Shown piece after piece: positions 46,871-57,636 of a DNA stretch of 64,000 bases (its first letter is position 1; each line of letters starts with the position of its first letter). The stretch comes from Neodiprion pinetum (lineage: Eukaryota > Arthropoda > Insecta > Hymenoptera > Diprionidae). A program made the translations under genes and the position numbers. The notes beneath the pieces are model-generated. The model saw only the letters and a program-made list of their open reading frames with translations. It made no database searches and was not told the origin of the DNA. Location of the stretch: positions 16,812,537 to 16,876,536 of the forward strand of contig NC_060233.1 of the NCBI RefSeq assembly GCF_021155775.2. Reading direction: 5' to 3'.

Positions 46871-49009
46871 TGTCGTCACACGTCGTTGTCCGATGAGAAC
46901 AAACTCGAATCTGGCGAATCTTGCTGGTGGGATTGTTTTATGGCTTCGAACTGTTTGTCCATCGCGAACGAGTTCGACATGCCTATCGTCAAACATGATA
47001 TTCAAGCTGTCCAACGACCGTCGCGCAAACAAAATAACACACCAGCACCGTAATGATCAAGAGTATTATGAACATATTTGTTTCGATCATTTGTCTCGGT
47101 ATCACTCGAAAATGCAATGCGTTAAACCACCTTAGTTATTGATACTCACTCCTCATTTCACGTTTCCGACTTCATACCGACAATAAGTGCAAATACTCGA
47201 GTCTGATACAGCCAACTGAATTTCCAATGGTTTCGTATCGTCCAGCCCTTCACATAATAAAGAAGTGTAAAGAAACTTTGTTGTTGATTATCGTTAAACT
47301 AATCACTGCCAGGCAGATTCTTAATCGCCGCTTCACTGCGAAATTCTTCTCATTGAAAAACCGCCTAGAGTCGCTCGACGCAGTATATATGGATCCAAAT
47401 TTGTGAGTAAGTATGCATATCTTTTTTTATCCACGACGAATGAATTCATTCTGCAATCTCAATGACTCACCCAAAATAATTTATCGTCAGTCCATGTCAT
47501 CAAGTACCTGCACAATCAATAAATTTGTTGAACACTTCTCAGTTATTTGAGATCCCATATACTAAATAGAACTCTTACAATTAGGTAATTTGTCTTTATC
47601 ATATGTACTATACGTATTATGATATAATACATTAGACTGGATTGTGTAATAAACGCTTCATACATCATTTATCTATCGATTAGTGATCAGGTTACCTGTT
47701 CACTAGTTGTTATCAGAAACCAACTTCGTCGAAAACGTATTTGAACTATCTGTTACATCATCCGATACAGCAGAAAGTCGCTACGATGTTCAATTTAGCG
47801 AATAGAGCTGTATTGCTATCTGATGAAGTCTTTCATGACATTAAACTGGAATTAGTACATCCCGTCCTGAGTATCAATAATTACCCGGATTTCTTCATTT
47901 CAAATCACATGTACCGGACTCTGAGAAAAGAGTCTTGTCATGATAAATAAATATATTTCTTTGACTATTTTCAGGAACCATTTTTTCACTGTTAAAAAAG
48001 TTATTAACTTGTAATGAATATATGTGCCGTTACAACTAGAATCGAAATTTCATAGTGCTTGAATTAAATATAATATTCAACTCTCACTAAACTATGTCTA
48101 TTATTGAAAAGATACTCTAAACTTGTGGCTGATAAAGCGAGATTTGGTTCAAATTTTTTTTTCTTTCATTAAAAAATTAGCACTAATTGTAAAAGGTTTC
48201 ACACCATGTTATCCCAAATGAAGATTTATTAATAGTTAACAAATCTTATTTGAGGATTCGAAGTTCATAAACTCACCAATCGCACGTTCCAAGCACGTTC
48301 TTTATATTTTGCACGCAGTTCGTAAGCCGTGCGGTTGATTTATAATAAAAGCCAGTGCGACAGTGCAACAGTAATGTTTTGGAGCTGATAGTACAATCTT
48401 GAGGCTTATCCGAGCTTCTTCCAACATTTAAATGTTGTTGCAGTGTGTTCTTATTCATAAATTCCTGATCTGGATACGCGAAATTATGTTTGAGGTTAGG
48501 CGCGTAAAATGTAAGATTCATTTCCAACTCACACGGGGACATTCGGACGTTCCTCTCATCGATTTGATTCAAACGCACGGTTACGACACGTTCATGTCCC
48601 AAGAACGACTTGCGCTTTTCGTCCGTTCCAAAATGAGTCGGTTTGGTAAAACTGACAGCAACTGTATCCGTAGTACGGTAACGAGGCAATAAGTACGTAG
48701 TTTGACATCATTAAATAGGGTTTTCATTAAAACAGATTATTGATCAACTATTAAAAAATATTCCTTCGGCATCAATATTTAAGTAGTTTAACGTTGTATT
48801 CAATTGTTTCATATAACAGGATACTGCTTCCACAGCGCAGGCGTACATCCTAAAAATGACCAAAAATAATCCATTATTTTTTCTCGAACATTCGAGAATA
48901 AACGATCACTTTTCTTCTCAATTGGTTTTCGTTTTTTACACCCATGAACGACACAGTACATTATCAATTTATGTGACTAAAGCATCTATTCTTTTCATTT
49001 TCTTACTTG
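46871..49009. other. Intergenic spacer upstream of EST-3
   Basis: Aligns with the spacer of units A and B up to the Polinton, with a deletion of about 0.3 kb near 48835. It contains the RT remnant at 47741. A minus-strand frame at 48273-48689 is open in this copy only and has no recognised motif. Confidence 0.6.
47741..47947 (+). pseudogene. Reverse-transcriptase C-terminal remnant (unit C copy)
   Basis: 69 codons, nearly identical to 22771-22977. Its presence in all three units dates the relic before the array. Confidence 0.45.
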
Positions 49010-50064
49010 AGTAGTATAACAAGGCCGGTTCTGGATAGAAACACCTTCCTTACCGACCAAGCCGACCAATCCGCCTACACGTGCATCCCAGCCGCAAACC
49101 CTTGAAGGTTACCCCACTCTCGTAAGATTAAATGTGCTCTGCCGACCGCTCGTCGGTAAGAAAATCTCCCAAATGACCATGATCGTCGGTAAAAAATCCT
49201 CCAAATGACCATGATTGTCGGTAAAAATCTTCCAAATGACCATGATCGTCGATAAAAAATGCCTGAAATTGCCGTGGTGTTACCCCTTGTGGAATAAACT
49301 GTGCTCTTTGTCGGTAAAGAAAATCACGCTCATCGAGCGGGATCGATAACTGCATTACCGAGCGCACTCCGTGAATCCTCAGGCGTTCCAGCGGAACCCG
49401 TGGATCCTCGAACGTTCGACCGAGAATCCTGGCATGTGTCAGGTTTTGAGAGCTTCCAGAAGGTTCGAGAAGATTTTCACGGCCTTGAACGAATCTAGAC
49501 TGACAAACAATTCGTCCGACGTGTTTCGACTCGACGGTGAGCGGCATACGGTCAAAGGATTTCGGTGCGACGTTGAATTCTGAAAGACCCGCTCTGGCCT
49601 TAAACGAATTTTAGACAAACAATTCTCGGAATCGTCCGACGAAAATAATACTCGGAATCGTCCGACGAGTTTCAACTTGACGGCGAACGGCCTGCCGACA
49701 ACGGATTGCGATGCGAGGTCGAATTCTGGAAGGTTCTGAAATTTGTACGCGGCTGCTTCGACCCTGAACGAATTTAGGCTGACAAACAATGCGTTCGACA
49801 AGTTTCGACTTGACGGCGAGCGGTCCGGGACCGTGAGAAAGAGCTTCTTTGAACCTGAAAGATTCTCGGAATCGTCCAACGAAAACAATACTCGGTATCG
49901 TCCGACGAGTTTTGACTTGACGGTGAGCGGCCTGCGGACAACGAATTGCGGTGTGACGTTGAATTCTGGAAGGTTCTGAAATAAACTTTTAACTAGCAGG
50001 ACAGAGGTTCTGAATTAACGGTTGATATTGACGGTGCAAAATATTTTATTGAAAAAAACAACTT
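49010..50064. repeat. Polinton left terminal inverted repeat
   Basis: The first 731 bases pair base for base with 61180-61910, with a few percent mismatch. Then an extra 240 bp (49741-49980) is followed by about 85 more matching bases. Inside are tandem copies of about 32 bp containing GGTCATTTGGGAG (49150-49260) and several degenerate copies of a segment containing TTGACGGCGAGCGG. Confidence 0.9.
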
Positions 50065-50211
50065 AAGATTACAGTTTTACATGAAATTCATAATACTGAT
50101 GTATGGGTGTTCTTACTCAACGGTATCGTACCCATGCTTTACGTCATGATAATGAATAACTGTTCGAGTAGATACCGATTGTCTTTTGTGTTTGAGTAAA
50201 AAATTTCGCAG

Positions 50212-50673
50212 TCACAATACGTTTTGAGCTGCACAGTTCGGACGCAATATAGCATGATGCGTACAGTTTGAATTCGTGTCTAACATTTTATTCAATTTCT
50301 GCAACGACGGACAACCCAAATCCATCAAATCAACGACTTCAACTTTTTCACCCAGAATTTTCTGCAGCCAACTTTTCTTCTCCAAACCTTTTACATAAAC
50401 TGTTGGAGCATTACGCAGCGACATACATTCCATGGTGAAGTCGAGCTTCTCGGAAGGTAAATCACCACCTTCCCAGGATAGTCCATGATAATTCCGTGAC
50501 AGCCTCAAATTTTCGCTTTTGAATGGAGCAAGAGAATAATTCCAATCGTACGGAGGTTCGAAGAGAAAAATTGACGGGTTGGTATCTTCGTCGAGTGACA
50601 CAACTGCCAACTCTTTTGGTGTAAAACCGGGACCCGGTCTTCTGAATCCTTGTACGTCGACTATGAACTCCAT
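50212..50673 (-). CDS. Small conserved Polinton ORF, possible nuclease-fold protein
   Basis: 153 aa from the first ATG (MEFIVDVQGF); the open frame upstream has only a TTG. The gene is intact. Features are an N-terminal VDVQGF block, a central NYHGLSWEGGDLP, and a late VEVVDLMDLGCPSL followed by CTHH. The acidic blocks and terminal histidines recall an RNase H or DEDD-exonuclease arrangement, but that is inference. Similar proteins are known to me as conserved uncharacterised ORFs of insect Mavericks. It lies next to the left TIR and reads towards it, just downstream of the capsid-like gene. Confidence 0.55.
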   Translation of the reverse strand: MEFIVDVQGFRRPGPGFTPKELAVVSLDEDTNPSIFLFEPPYDWNYSLAPFKSENLRLSRNYHGLSWEGGDLPSEKLDFTMECMSLRNAPTVYVKGLEKKSWLQKILGEKVEVVDLMDLGCPSLQKLNKMLDTNSNCTHHAILRPNCAAQNVL

Positions 50674-50714
50674 CGTGAAAAATACTGAATCGATTGTCAC
50701 AACGTTCAAGGTTT

Positions 50715-51908
50715 TTATACCAATTTTCTCACCCCACCACTCAGTGGGTTATATTCAATCATTCGATCATGTAAAATCAAGCAGTAGGCAGATGTACCAG
50801 TAGGAAAGTTATTTTCAGCCTCAAATTCGATACGTATATCTACCGGTTCAGATTTCAGAGCCTCGTTTTGTTTCGAACAGTCGATGAAAATCAAAAGTTC
50901 GTACTGTAGAAATTCGCTCTTCGTCAACAGAGGCTCAGGTTCTTTGCCGTAATAGGTGGCTTGGAAGTTTGCGTACATCTCGTACAGTGATGCAAAGCGA
51001 TTGTGACTCATGTCCAGGTTCAGGTTACCGTACAGATAATACTCGGAATTCAAGAAGAGCTTGACGTCAGTAATGTTACAGTGATCAAGATGACTGGCAT
51101 TTTTGCCGGCTTTGTTTTTTCGATTGATTTGAAAACCGAGCATGACAAATCGCGGTTTTTTCAAATGGGTGGACGTTTTCACAATCCAAACGTGTTTCGT
51201 GGTTGCCAGTAGCAAAGGATATTCGTACAACTCCCAACTGCGGAAGCTCATGGAGCCTGGTGTATCTTTTTCGAAGAAATTCAACAGTGCGATTTTTCGT
51301 TGATCCGAGAGCTTCACATAGATCACGATTCTAAAGTCTTCGTCTTGATTTTGAACGACGGCATTTAAATCACTTTTTGATGTTGTAAGAATCAGCTCGT
51401 GTTCCGCGTTAACGATGAGCTTGCGATAGTCTTCAGCGAAGCCCAATATCATGCTCAAGGGGATTACTACGTCAAAGTTGCCATTGGCATCAGTTATTTT
51501 TTTCGTTTCCTGAATATCGAGTGATCCAGCATTTTCCATAAGCCAACTTTGACGAGGGTTGAGAGAACTGAAACCTATCAGCAGGCTGGTCAGACCAACG
51601 TTTTTACATTTATTAATCTCTACAGCGTTTAGTTCGTACCGTACATCTTCGAACAAATGACAGATGGCGTTATTAACTAAAGTTGTGATCGCTGCTGCAG
51701 TGCCGTCCGATTTAAGCAATTTTCCAGAGATATGCAGCGAACTCTTGCTCAGTAATACGCATAAATCCTGATGCTGAACGGTGATTCGAATCTCATCGCT
51801 GTTGTTGAAAGTTGACGATGCGTACGGTTTGTGTGCGTGTATTTCTTGGTGGGCGATTGATTCGTCAAAGACGACAGGTGCTTCAATGCTCAAGATTTCC
51901 TCATCCAT
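50715..51908 (-). CDS. Capsid-like protein of the Polinton (major capsid candidate)
   Basis: 397 aa from ATG at 51908 (an in-frame ATG at 51920 is possible). It is the longest intact frame among the structural genes. Blocks such as DEIRITVQHQDL, NNAICHLFEDVRYELNAVEI, PLSMILGFAEDY and LILHDRMIEYNPLSGGVRK match my recollection of the capsid-type protein of insect Mavericks and look rich in beta structure. No transmembrane segment or zinc motif is seen. It is shorter than many double-jelly-roll capsids (500-650 aa), so it could be a divergent or second capsid component. It ends only 42 bases before the next gene's start. Confidence 0.55.
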   Translation of the reverse strand: MDEEILSIEAPVVFDESIAHQEIHAHKPYASSTFNNSDEIRITVQHQDLCVLLSKSSLHISGKLLKSDGTAAAITTLVNNAICHLFEDVRYELNAVEINKCKNVGLTSLLIGFSSLNPRQSWLMENAGSLDIQETKKITDANGNFDVVIPLSMILGFAEDYRKLIVNAEHELILTTSKSDLNAVVQNQDEDFRIVIYVKLSDQRKIALLNFFEKDTPGSMSFRSWELYEYPLLLATTKHVWIVKTSTHLKKPRFVMLGFQINRKNKAGKNASHLDHCNITDVKLFLNSEYYLYGNLNLDMSHNRFASLYEMYANFQATYYGKEPEPLLTKSEFLQYELLIFIDCSKQNEALKSEPVDIRIEFEAENNFPTGTSAYCLILHDRMIEYNPLSGGVRKLV

Positions 51909-51971
51909 GGTACGTAGCATACAACGAAACAGCAGAATGGCAGTTTTATTTGTCGGAAATTCTTTTTCCAA

Positions 51972-52918
51972 GAGGTGTCAGCTTTAGACCCAAAGCTATC
52001 TTCGGGAACTCCACGTTTCGACGTGTTAGCGGTTCGGGAATCGATCGATGACTGACTTGATCGGAACATGCTTGTTCAGTGCCTGAGCGTCGTTTTGTGC
52101 CCGTGTCATTGCGATCTCCGTGCGAGCCGCGCTCGAACGATTCGTCTCCGCAGGGATGCCAAATCTCGCGTAGATGAGGAGGCGAGCGCGCATCACGCAT
52201 TTTTTAAAACAGTCAAGTTAAGTCGTCCGTCTAGTGACGATCGTGAGTGACGCCGTGCGTTCTCTCGTACCACGACCAAAAGACGAGAGGCCCAAATATA
52301 CTCTCGTATACGTTTGCTCTACGGAGTAAGGTAGATGAGTACGGCCCGAGTGTCTCTCATTCTACACGGGACCGAGTGCCCATACACGCATACCAAGGGT
52401 CTTGCACCCTTTCATATACAACGAGCCCGAGCGCTCTTGGTGTACTACCAACACCAATCATACTCTCATACACGTTCGCTCCTCGGAGTAAGGCAAACGC
52501 AAATTATACGAAATTCGATCAAATCGAATAAAACAAAAATCGCAATACGAAACGCATTCGAGATCGCGGTGGCATGAGCCAAACGGGCTGTAACCGGCAT
52601 ATACACATTCATATACACAATCGACACATTCACGTGTGCGACACATGCTTTTATACGTTCACAAATACACGTTCATACTTCGTGGGTTTTTATGCCGCAA
52701 GGCTTTTCCCACAAGAGCCAATAAACATTCATAATTCGATGGCTCAAACGCGAGAGTTTTTTATTCAAGAAAACCTCAACCTCTATCCTTCACACTAATA
52801 AAAAAGGTTCAATTCAAAACTACGAGGCAACTTCGCCTGTGAAGAAGCTTCGACTATACAATGCTGACTGACTCATATAACTTTTTTTGGACAATCTGTG
52901 ATATATAATACCCATCTT
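51972..52918. other. Polinton internal spacer with duplicated segment, no gene seen
   Basis: Near 52300 and 52455 a segment of about 35 bp recurs, containing CTCTCGTATACG or CTCTCATACACG and ending GGAGTAAGG. No domain is recognised. It probably contains the promoter of the capsid-like gene, and may include inserted sequence. Confidence 0.45.
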
Positions 52919-53610
52919 TTATTGCGATTTGATGTGCAGTCTCACAGTTATAACTTCTCCGCGAAAATTAACCAGATCTCCGTCTTGATCGACTAACCGA
53001 AGCTGTACGTGACCTATGGTCTTGACGGTGATCGGAAGGTAAATGATTCGACGTGCGACGGCACTTCCACGACCTTATATCCCGGTGGAACGATAGGGAA
53101 AAATTCGTGAATAGTATGCACTTTATGTGCATTAACGTAGGCGCCCGTTGTAATGCTGCATTCGACTCGCAACGCGTTGACCTTGAGAATAGTTACAGGC
53201 ATATCCGAATGGTGAATTTGGTTAGCTGTCAATACGCGCGGTGTAAATCCGAGAAGCTGACCAATAGAATCGTCAGGTTCTAAATTTACGATATAGTTAC
53301 ATTTGATTTCGCTGCATAACGTATTATTGTTAGGCTTTATGCTGATTTCAATGTTGGTATTTTTTAACGCGTCTTAAACATACTTTTCAATACCCTCAAT
53401 TTCGTAGCTGCCAGTGGATATAGTGACTACCTTATCGGCTACGTATATTTTATTATGACCGACATCAACGTTGGAAATGGAATTGAAGGTCAACAGTTCA
53501 ACGAGACCGAGAACATAATTTTTATTCAGAGCAAGTTCGATCGGAGGAAAATATTGCGCTTCGAGAATCGAAGACGTTCCTGATATCGTTAATGTAAACG
53601 AATCATCCAT
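52919..53610 (-). pseudogene. Penton/minor-capsid-like protein, broken
   Basis: Frame 53374-53610 begins MDDSFTLTISGTSSILEAQ and contains YFPPIELALNKNYVLGLVE and LLTFNSISNVDVG, typical of the minor capsid (penton) family of Mavericks. It stops with TAA at 53374-53376. The same frame continues after the stop through 53014, with VNALRVECSITTGAY and HTIHEFFPIVPPGYKVVEVP, then shifts frame near 53040, with coding similarity running to 52919. Total span of about 230 codons fits a single-jelly-roll penton. One nonsense mutation and one frameshift make it non-functional as it stands. Confidence 0.7.
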
Positions 53611-53640
53611 GACAGCAAGTGCTCGACTGACGTTATTAAA

Positions 53641-54279
53641 TTACGTGTCATATTTATATAGCTCATCGCTTAGAAATTTCAGACACAAGTGTCCGCAATC
53701 GAATGTACCGTAATCCTCATACCTTTCGTCGTTGTACTTAACGCTACCAACACCGAGATATTTCACGAGGTCTAACGGAGGTTGAAGATGACCGAAACTG
53801 TCAAAGTAAACTACATCGCTGCCGCGTTTCTTATATGCAACCCAGTGTGTCCCAGGGCCATCTTTATCGTCGAGATTGACTACACCTGTCTCGTTTTTAC
53901 GTGGTCCGGTTTTGAGCATTTCGTTGCGCATAAAGACACCTCGGAAGTATGGAATTTTCATGATTTTTGCATACTTCACCAAATCCCAGTTGGCCAACGT
54001 TGGGCGTGGTAGCTTCACATTGAGTTTTTTTTTTGCGAAGAACCCGTTCCCAGGCTTTTTCGGCTAATATTTTATCCGCAACGCTTCTGGCTTCACGGTT
54101 CTCACGATTTTTCGAATACGCTATATCGTGTTCCTTACACGCTACATCGAGAGGATTGATACCGGAAACGCCTCTCGCGAGTCTTTTCGTCAACTTCGTA
54201 CCATAATGCTATTTACCAAACCTTTCCCTCTTGATCGCTTTTTTGACGATCGCTTACGATCACGTGTGTGCTCAATCAT
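53641..54279 (-). pseudogene. Phospholipase A2-like and adenain-like protease region, broken
   Basis: Three pieces in different frames. A basic N terminus starts at ATG 54279 (RKRSSKKRSRGKG). A PLA2-like segment follows (GINPLDVACKEHDIAYS, with the HD pair of the parvoviral/PLA2 type). The last piece, 53641-54018, encodes a cysteine protease of the adenain/Ulp1 clan, with catalytic His in GTHWVAYK, Asp in YFDSFG and Cys in DCGHLCLKFL. Frame breaks lie near 54205 and in an A10 run near 54028; the protease frame has no ATG of its own. Mavericks use the protease to mature capsids; the PLA2-like part would act on membranes. Both catalytic regions look chemically complete, but the gene is disrupted. 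Confidence 0.75.
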
Positions 54280-54342
54280 GTCCGCTCTGCGACTGAGAGA
54301 AAGTTATTATAAACGATGCATTTATAGAAAATCCAGCCAGTC
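54280..54342. promoter_or_regulatory. Short divergent intergenic gap
   Basis: 63 bases between the leftward PLA2/protease region and the rightward ATPase gene. Regulatory signals for both must lie here or inside the genes. No TATA box stands out. Confidence 0.35.
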
Positions 54343-55055
54343 ATGTTCGAGATGAGGTTCGAGACACAATCGACCAAGCTGCCCGTGATGAATTTTGACA
54401 AATTTACGCAGCAGAGTACAAAACAGAAAAAATATCATGGCGAATTGTTGCCGAGTAGTGTACGTGCGGTATTCTGCGGACCATCTAACTGTGGCAAAAC
54501 CAACGCATTATTTGCGCTTATAACGCATCCGAACGGTTTGAGATTCGAAAACCTGTACGTTTACTCAAAATCTCTCAATCAACCGAAACACAAGTTTCTG
54601 AGTCAAGTGCTCGAAAATGTCGACGGTATTGAGTATTACCCCTTTAACGAGCATGAGCACGTCATTGCACCGAACGAGACGCAACCTAACTCGATCACGA
54701 TATTCGATGACGTAGCGTGCGGAAGCAGGATAACATACGCGCGTACTTTTGTATGGATAGACATCACGATGTAGACTGTTTTTATCTTTGTCAGACGTAC
54801 GCTCGAATCCCTAAGCATCTCGTGCGCGACAACACCAACTTGCTGGTCTTATTGAAACAAGATGAGATGAACCTGAGACATGTGTACAACGATCATGTAA
54901 ACACCGATGTGTCGTACGTAGAGCTTAAAGACTTGTGTGCGGCATGTTGAAACGGTGACAAATATGGGTTTGTAGTGATCGACAAGGATAGAGAGCTCGG
55001 TAATGGTCGGTATAGGAGGGGATTTGACAATTTTATAAACATGACAAAAGGATAA
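54343..55055 (+). pseudogene. FtsK/HerA-type packaging ATPase, broken
   Basis: Genome-packaging ATPase of the A32 type. The Walker A motif is GPSNCGKTN and Walker B is ITIFDDVAC in the first frame (54343-54774). The frame is lost right after Walker B, near 54715; coding continues in another frame with IRAYFCMDRHHDVDCFYLCQ and YARIPKHLVRDN. That frame meets TGA at 54948-54950, and similarity resumes to TAA at 55053-55055. Full span of about 236 codons is normal for the family. One shift and one stop are present. Confidence 0.85.
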
Positions 55056-55109
55056 AATACACAATCTTCGAAGGCGACGAAACAGTAGCTTTCCAGAACT
55101 AGTGTCAAC

Positions 55110-56028
55110 ATGCAGGAAATTCGTAAGGAAAAAGAAGTCTTGCATCGTATCGCTCAAGCGAGTAATGCGATTCGTCGTAAGCACAGAATCCTCAAGACGG
55201 GAGGAGAGTCGCTGCAGGAAACAATGAAGGATGTCTTCAAACCTGTGATAACCCTTGCAGGAATTAGTCAATGTTTCTCGAGACACGAAACTTGTCAAGG
55301 AAGAGGTGAAGAAAGAACTCAAAACTGAAACGAAGGATGAGCCGAAGAACGAAATGAAAGCAGAAGATTCTTTTGCAACTGCAGAGGAAGAGGATCAAAC
55401 TGTCACGGAATCGTCGGTGAGATCAGAAAATGAATATCTTGAGATGCTTAACGATAAACAAAGACAGCACGAGTTGGATACCGTGTACGGGGTACGGAGT
55501 CTTTCTACTGCCGGGCTGATGGTTGATGACTCACCGATAAGCTTCGAGCGCGATTCCGTTCGCATAGGCGGCACGCTCTATCCGAAAACTCAGGGACTGC
55601 TGGAGCTACTGTTTAAAAAGATGCCCAACAGCGCTCAGGTTACCCGTAACGACAAGGAGAATTACAGAAATATCCTTCTCGCAACAAATGCTCACAGAAA
55701 GTACTATAGCGCCACCGAGCCTATCCGAAACGCTCAGAGCGCCAAATTTAAGCATCTAATTGCTGAGCTGCTCAATATTTCTACGTCAGGCAAAGGCGTA
55801 TCACCATCGTCACAGATGTCGAAGCGTACGGGCAAAGGTGTTCTGCTACCTCAGGCTTGGGTTACTCGACAAGGTGTTAAAACAGATTATATTTTCTGGG
55901 ACGACGCTAACGAGCTGGTGGAACGTCTTCGTTTGCTTATAGCATCTCAAGCGGCCGGGAATACAAGTCACAACAATGAAATCATGTCGATTCTGGAAGA
56001 ATTACGGGAAGCCGGAATCATTTATTAG
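55110..56028 (+). pseudogene. DUF8207-like Polinton protein, single frameshift
   Basis: Starts at ATG 55110 with a lysine/arginine-rich helical N terminus (QEIRKEKEVLHRIAQASNA). It shifts frame near 55250 and continues open to 56028. The C-terminal part has LDTVYGVRSLST, YPKTQGLLELLFKKMPNSA and ILLATNAHRKYY, the pattern I associate with the DUF8207 domain of insect Maverick proteins. The middle is acidic and low-complexity. About 305 codons in all. Function is unknown, perhaps structural. Only one lesion is visible, near an otherwise well-preserved region. Confidence 0.65.
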
Positions 56029-56062
56029 CCAATTCTTGTCGACTCTAGAAATCATTCACGAG

Positions 56063-56463
56063 ATGAGCGTCGACGTGTTTGGACGTCAGCTGAATAAAAA
56101 CACAGCTGCGAGCACTCGCGGTCCTCCGGGTGTCGGGTTTCAAATAACAGCGGACGAGCATTACGATATACGGAACAAGAGACTGTGCAATGTCGCAGAC
56201 CCCGCAGAGCCGAACAATGCTGTAACTTTAAAAACCTTAAACGAAAATTCGGCATGCTGCAAAAACAAATCGACAACCTTGATCAAATGATCAAAGCTTT
56301 GGAGATCACCACGGAGAAAGCCTTGGATACCTTCTACACAGACTTTAAAACAGGCAGAGACTTGTCAATTCGAAACGCAGAAATCATTTCCAAACTGGAC
56401 ACCAGACTCAGAGCGTTGGAATATGAACGAGGAAAAGCAAGCACTGGTGACGGAATTGCATAA
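56063..56463 (+). pseudogene. Fibre/spike-like protein with GPPG and coiled coil, frameshifted
   Basis: From ATG 56063: MSVDVFGRQLNK, then TRGPPGVGFQITADEHYDI and NKRLCNVADPAEPNNAVTL, a conserved N-terminal block of Maverick fibre-like proteins. Frame is lost near 56245 and continues as a heptad-patterned coiled coil (QKQIDNLDQMIKALEI) to TGA... end at 56463. About 133 codons. Its 3' end overlaps the integrase start by 41 bases. Role as a virion attachment component is inferred. Confidence 0.55.
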
Positions 56464-57349
56464 GCCTGCACGCCGGAATCACCCGCGTCGACATGTAGAC
56501 GTGCGCGGCATCGACGAGACCCGGCAGGCGGATCTTGTTGATATGACGTCGTACGCTGGACAAAACAAAGGCTACAAGTACATACTCACAGTCATTGATA
56601 TTTTTCCAAAGTATGCGTGGGCTGTACCGATAAAGAGCAAGTCTGGAGATGATGTTACGAAGGCAATGAAATCTGTGCTTCTCCAAGGACGGGTACCGGA
56701 AAACTTACACGTCGACAGAGGAACAGAATTTTACAACTCGAAATTTGAATCGCTTATGACACGTTACGGAATCAAACTTTACTCCACGTACAGTAATTCG
56801 AAGGCTCCGATCTGTGAACGTTTCAATCGGACGCTGAAAGGTAAAATGTGGACACGGTTCAGCATGCAAGGAAGCTACAAGTGGCTCGATATCTTATCTG
56901 ATTTGGTTTCGGCTTACAACAACACCAAACACCGAACCATAAGAATGAAACCGTCGGATGTCACCGTTGCAAACGAAAGGCTGTTATTACGTCAGGCGTA
57001 CGGAGGGCTTCGAGCGATACCTACCATATCGGCAAAATTCAAATCCGGCGACAAAGTTCGAGTCAGCAAATTTGAAAATGTCTTCGAGAAAGGTTACACT
57101 CCCAATTAGACGACCGAAATATTCACGATAAGTCGAGTGGAAAATACTCATCTTGTGACGTACAAGCTCAAAGACTACCGAGATCAACCTATCGCTGGCG
57201 GTTTCTACGAACAAGAGCTCCTCGAGGTTAAACATCCGGATATCTATCTGGTGGAGAAGGTGCTCAAGAAGCGTGGAAGAAAAATATATGTTGAATGGTT
57301 AGGTTTTGACAATACACACAACAGTTGGATAAACGAATCGGACATGTAA
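56423..57349 (+). pseudogene. int: Polinton integrase with chromodomain, one nonsense codon
   Basis: Retroviral-like integrase that inserts the element. It starts at ATG 56423 with the Maverick block LHKPARRNHPRRHVD and no HHCC zinc finger. The catalytic residues are Asp in ADLVDMTSY, Asp in LHVDRGTEFYN and Glu in ICERFNRTLK. A TAG at 57107-57109 interrupts it just before the C-terminal region. The same frame then continues to 57349 and ends in a chromodomain-like segment (VEKVLKKRGRKIYVEWLGF, then HNSWI). A single base change from TGG could explain the stop. The catalytic core lies wholly upstream of the stop. Confidence 0.9.
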
Positions 57350-57636
57350 CATTTGAATAAATGATTTTTTTTTTTGTAAAAACGTGTGTGCCTCTTTATT
57401 TCATACCCGACACATAACAAGTATGCATCTTTATTTTTTAGACAATCGACATACATATGCATCGTTGTACAATTTTTCATATTTCGGAGCGTTCTTATTC
57501 ACCATCCTACATAATAATGATATTTTATACATCATGGTACAGTTATAGAAATTAAGTCCTACATAATAATATTCTATACATTATGGTACAGTTATAAATT
57601 AAGTCCTACATAGATTACAAAACGGTAATTACAAAG
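57350..57636. other. Convergent 3' gap between integrase and polymerase
   Basis: AT-rich, with TACATAATAATAT-type short repeats; an AATAAA follows the integrase stop at about 57355. No gene. Confidence 0.5.

Noticed and set aside
48273..48689. 138-codon minus-strand frame in the unit C spacer
   Set aside because: Broken in the matching places of units A and B and without a recognised motif, so probably open by chance.
49128..49888. Long minus-strand frames in the left TIR
   Set aside because: They translate the TIR tandem repeats, recur in the right TIR, and have no domain.
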